From an uncultured Lachnospiraceae bacterium (GTDB lineage Bacteria > Bacillota > Clostridia > Lachnospirales > Lachnospiraceae): a DNA stretch of 34,457 bases. Location: positions 1 through 34,457 of the forward strand of contig CAPQSW010000037.1 of the NCBI GenBank assembly GCA_948688495.1. The letters run 5' to 3'. Below the pieces are notes generated by a model, which was given only the letters and a program-made list of their open reading frames with translations, ran no database searches and was not told where the DNA came from. A program made the position numbers and the translations under genes. Shown one piece after another: positions 33,036-34,457 of the stretch. Each line of letters opens with the position of its first letter. Position 1 is the stretch's first letter.

Positions 33036-34025
33036 ATGTCATTAACGGTAAAAGCAGTGCAGAACGGTATGAATGGTGTCGGTATGGCTTCCGGTGCAGC
33101 AGGGTTAAGCCAGGACGCTGGAAAAGGGAAATCTATATTTGCGGGGACAATGGTGGTTCCTTCCGAGACGGACGGTCTGGTAGAGGACAAACGTAAGGAC
33201 GCCCGGAAACAGGCAATGAGGCTGGTGGGCGACGCATGGGGGAAGGATCAGAAATTAGTCCAGAGGATCGATGGCAAGTGGAAGATTTGGGAGAATAAGA
33301 TGACCCAGATTAAGGATTCTGAGACCCGTATCAATGATATCGAGGAGGCAAAGGCGAGGCTGCAGGAGCAATACGAGATTGACCCAAAGTCGCAGGAACA
33401 GGAAGATCTGGATCTTCTGGAGAAATACCAGGACCGCCAGAACGGAGTAAGAGGGCTGGAGTTCACAGATGAGGAAAAAGAACGCTTAAAAGAGCTTCAA
33501 TACATGGAACGGACGGAGTATCAGAATGAAGTCCTGAAATTAAACCACGATTCAGGTAAGGAAAAAGTGGGTATTGAGCAACTCCAAATGCAGGCGGAAA
33601 GGATCAGAGGTTCCATTTCGTCTGACGAGGAAAAACAGGAAATATCACAGGATATGTTAAAAGCGCAGGATACGGCAGACGAGATTCTGGACACAGCTGG
33701 AAAGGAAATAATGAATATGCTGGTTCAGGAAGGCAAAGATAAAGTGGATCAGGAAACGGCAGACGAGAAAGAGAAAGCGGAAGAAGTTCAGGAGAAGAAG
33801 GAAGAACAGCAGGAGAAGATTGAGCAGTCGAGAGAGGAACGGAAAGAACAGCAGGAGATTGTGGAAGGAAATCTGGAGGCCGACCAGCTGGAGAAGGAAT
33901 TTTCTTTAAAACAGAAGAATTTCAGTAATATGGAAAGCGCACAGAGAACCATCAATAGGATGATGAAAGAAAATAATCTTGTGGAGGATGACTTAAAGGG
34001 TATTGAGATTGATTTTGAATTTTAG
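33036..34025 (+). CDS. Coiled-coil protein B, putative SigD-regulon member (unknown function)
   Basis: A 329-residue charged protein without signal peptide, membrane span or known domain. Residues 1-45 are a Gly/Ser/Ala-rich arm (MSLTVKAVQNGMNGVGMASG). The rest is mainly helical with long Glu/Lys/Gln coiled-coil stretches (EEVQEKKEEQQEKIEQSREE). It is a diverged paralogue of the protein at 19178-20077: the KxAM segment near residue 58, the DMLKAQDTADEILDTAGKEI block followed by MNMLVQEGKDKVD, and the ending LVEDDLKGIEID all align with similar segments in the same order. GGAGG directly precedes the ATG. The upstream SigD-type promoter suggests expression with motility genes. Confidence 0.75.
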   Translation: MSLTVKAVQNGMNGVGMASGAAGLSQDAGKGKSIFAGTMVVPSETDGLVEDKRKDARKQAMRLVGDAWGKDQKLVQRIDGKWKIWENKMTQIKDSETRINDIEEAKARLQEQYEIDPKSQEQEDLDLLEKYQDRQNGVRGLEFTDEEKERLKELQYMERTEYQNEVLKLNHDSGKEKVGIEQLQMQAERIRGSISSDEEKQEISQDMLKAQDTADEILDTAGKEIMNMLVQEGKDKVDQETADEKEKAEEVQEKKEEQQEKIEQSREERKEQQEIVEGNLEADQLEKEFSLKQKNFSNMESAQRTINRMMKENNLVEDDLKGIEIDFEF

Positions 34026-34126
34026 AAAGATATGTTGATTTAAAAGCAATACTTACAGCATCCGGTGTTAATGTCACAGAGTTTGACGGGGGAAAGGGTG
34101 ATGATAAGCGGAAAGAAAGCGTGTGA
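34019..34126 (+). pseudogene. Remnant resembling the 42-residue small protein
   Basis: In the frame that begins after a TGA at 34016-34018 the sequence encodes YVDLKAILTASGVNVTEFDG followed by a charged tail, ending at 34126. The core aligns with the C-terminal half of the ORF at 12106-12234 (YLYLKSFLNVAGVNLTDID), with about 10 of 24 residues identical. There is no ATG start, so I take it for a remnant; it overlaps the end of coiled-coil gene B. Confidence 0.3.
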
Positions 34127-34236
34127 AATTTTTCGTTTTTCAAGAACTTGACAAGCAGAGAGAGAAAAAGCATGATTTTTGACTGACAGACAGACGTTAA
34201 GTAACGCTGCCTTTAAATTTAGTGTTTTCAACAGAG

Positions 34237-34285
34237 ACGCATATGCGGCCGAAGTAAGAAATTCCCGGCTGGCATATGTGTTTTT
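34237..34285 (+). terminator. Bulged hairpin terminator right of coiled-coil gene B
   Basis: ACGCATATGCGGCCG (34237-34251) pairs with CGGCTGGCATATGTGT (34266-34281), with one bulged base, and T-rich sequence follows. It probably ends the coiled-coil B transcript about 210 bases after the stop. Confidence 0.55.
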
Positions 34286-34309
34286 GTTGTTTAAATAGCC
34301 ATTTGCTTT

Positions 34310-34419
34310 AAGGAGGAGACGATGAAATAAGAAAAAGAAAGCTATTCAAACAGTTGACGGCGCGCATGCTGGGAGCAGGAAGGCAGGGCTGCCATATCGG
34401 AAGGGGCGCGTCAAAGTGA
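34310..34419 (+). pseudogene. Broken short ORF with strong ribosome binding site
   Basis: AAGGAGG (34310-34316) is followed after five bases by ATG AAA TAA. One more A in the A-run would give a basic N-terminus, MKIRKRKLFKQLTARMLGAG, reading on to a stop at 34417-34419. This looks like the damaged beginning of a former gene, perhaps an exported protein. The last 38 bases of the window hold nothing I can name. Confidence 0.3.
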
Positions 34420-34457
34420 GCTTGCCCGCTTTGTTCTGTATGGATATTAATAAAAAA

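Noticed and set aside
34344..34415. Inverted pair TTGACGGCGCGC ... GCGCGTCAA as an attachment or operator site
   Set aside because: Arms are imperfect and far apart, with no integrase, regulator or terminator context visible before the window ends.
1..34457. CRISPR arrays, tRNA/rRNA genes, insertion sequences, prophage
   Set aside because: No regularly spaced repeats, tRNA cloverleaf, transposase or phage structural genes were found on either strand by reading.

Overview
The window looks like a chromosomal segment of a spore-forming, probably motile member of the Lachnospiraceae (Clostridia). The grounds are the Spo0A C-terminus at the left edge, clostridial-type genes (PPi-type phosphofructokinase, DUF5688 protein, orphan MsmK/UgpC ATPase with a PucR/CdaR-type regulator, MmcQ/YjbR, CPBP protease), strong AGGAGG ribosome binding sites, and two promoters of the flagellar sigma factor (SigD/FliA) type. 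No tRNA, rRNA, CRISPR array, insertion sequence or phage was seen.

Layout. 1-129: 3' end of spo0A. 171-1610: glycogen synthase. 1660-7024 (minus strand): a DUF5688 protein, then a polyamine importer operon transcribed regulator-potA-potB-potC-potD from a good sigma-A promoter. 7449-11928: two secreted proteins, a LamG/Big_2 protein and a GH43-like glycosidase with Big_2 domains, closed by a strong terminator. 12106-15038: a 42-residue small protein, a hotdog thioesterase, an S1-domain protein, a lytic transglycosylase without signal peptide, and dUTPase. 15183-16421 (minus): PPi-type phosphofructokinase. 16750-19049: MsmK/UgpC-type sugar importer ATPase and a PucR/CdaR-like regulator. 19178-20077: coiled-coil protein A. 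20151-24896: a ComEC-like metallo-beta-lactamase lipoprotein and a folate operon (folC, folE, folP, folB-folK fusion). 24893-30319: an LRR protein, a VWA/DUF2201 protein, a MoxR-type AAA ATPase, an unrecognised 244-residue protein and a CPBP membrane protease. 30338-31691: a MATE transporter gene broken by a frameshift. 31710-32712: MmcQ/YjbR protein and a HAD phosphatase. 32709-32921 (minus): relic of a DUF4143 ATPase. 33036-34025: coiled-coil protein B. The right end holds gene debris and a terminator.

The most interesting signal is a pair of divergent paralogous coiled-coil proteins (19178-20077 and 33036-34025), about 13 kb apart. Each is preceded by a near-consensus SigD/FliA promoter: TAAA-N15-GCCGATAC for A and TAAG-N16-GCCGATAA for B. 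I found no other match of this quality in the window. This suggests an undescribed protein family of the motility regulon, although no known flagellar gene is present. A second signal is the 42-residue protein at 12106-12234, whose C-terminal half has a recognisable echo directly after coiled-coil gene B. Other points are the MATE frameshift, which can be explained as a 5-bp deletion between short repeats, and the MoxR/VWA pair linked to an unrecognised protein.
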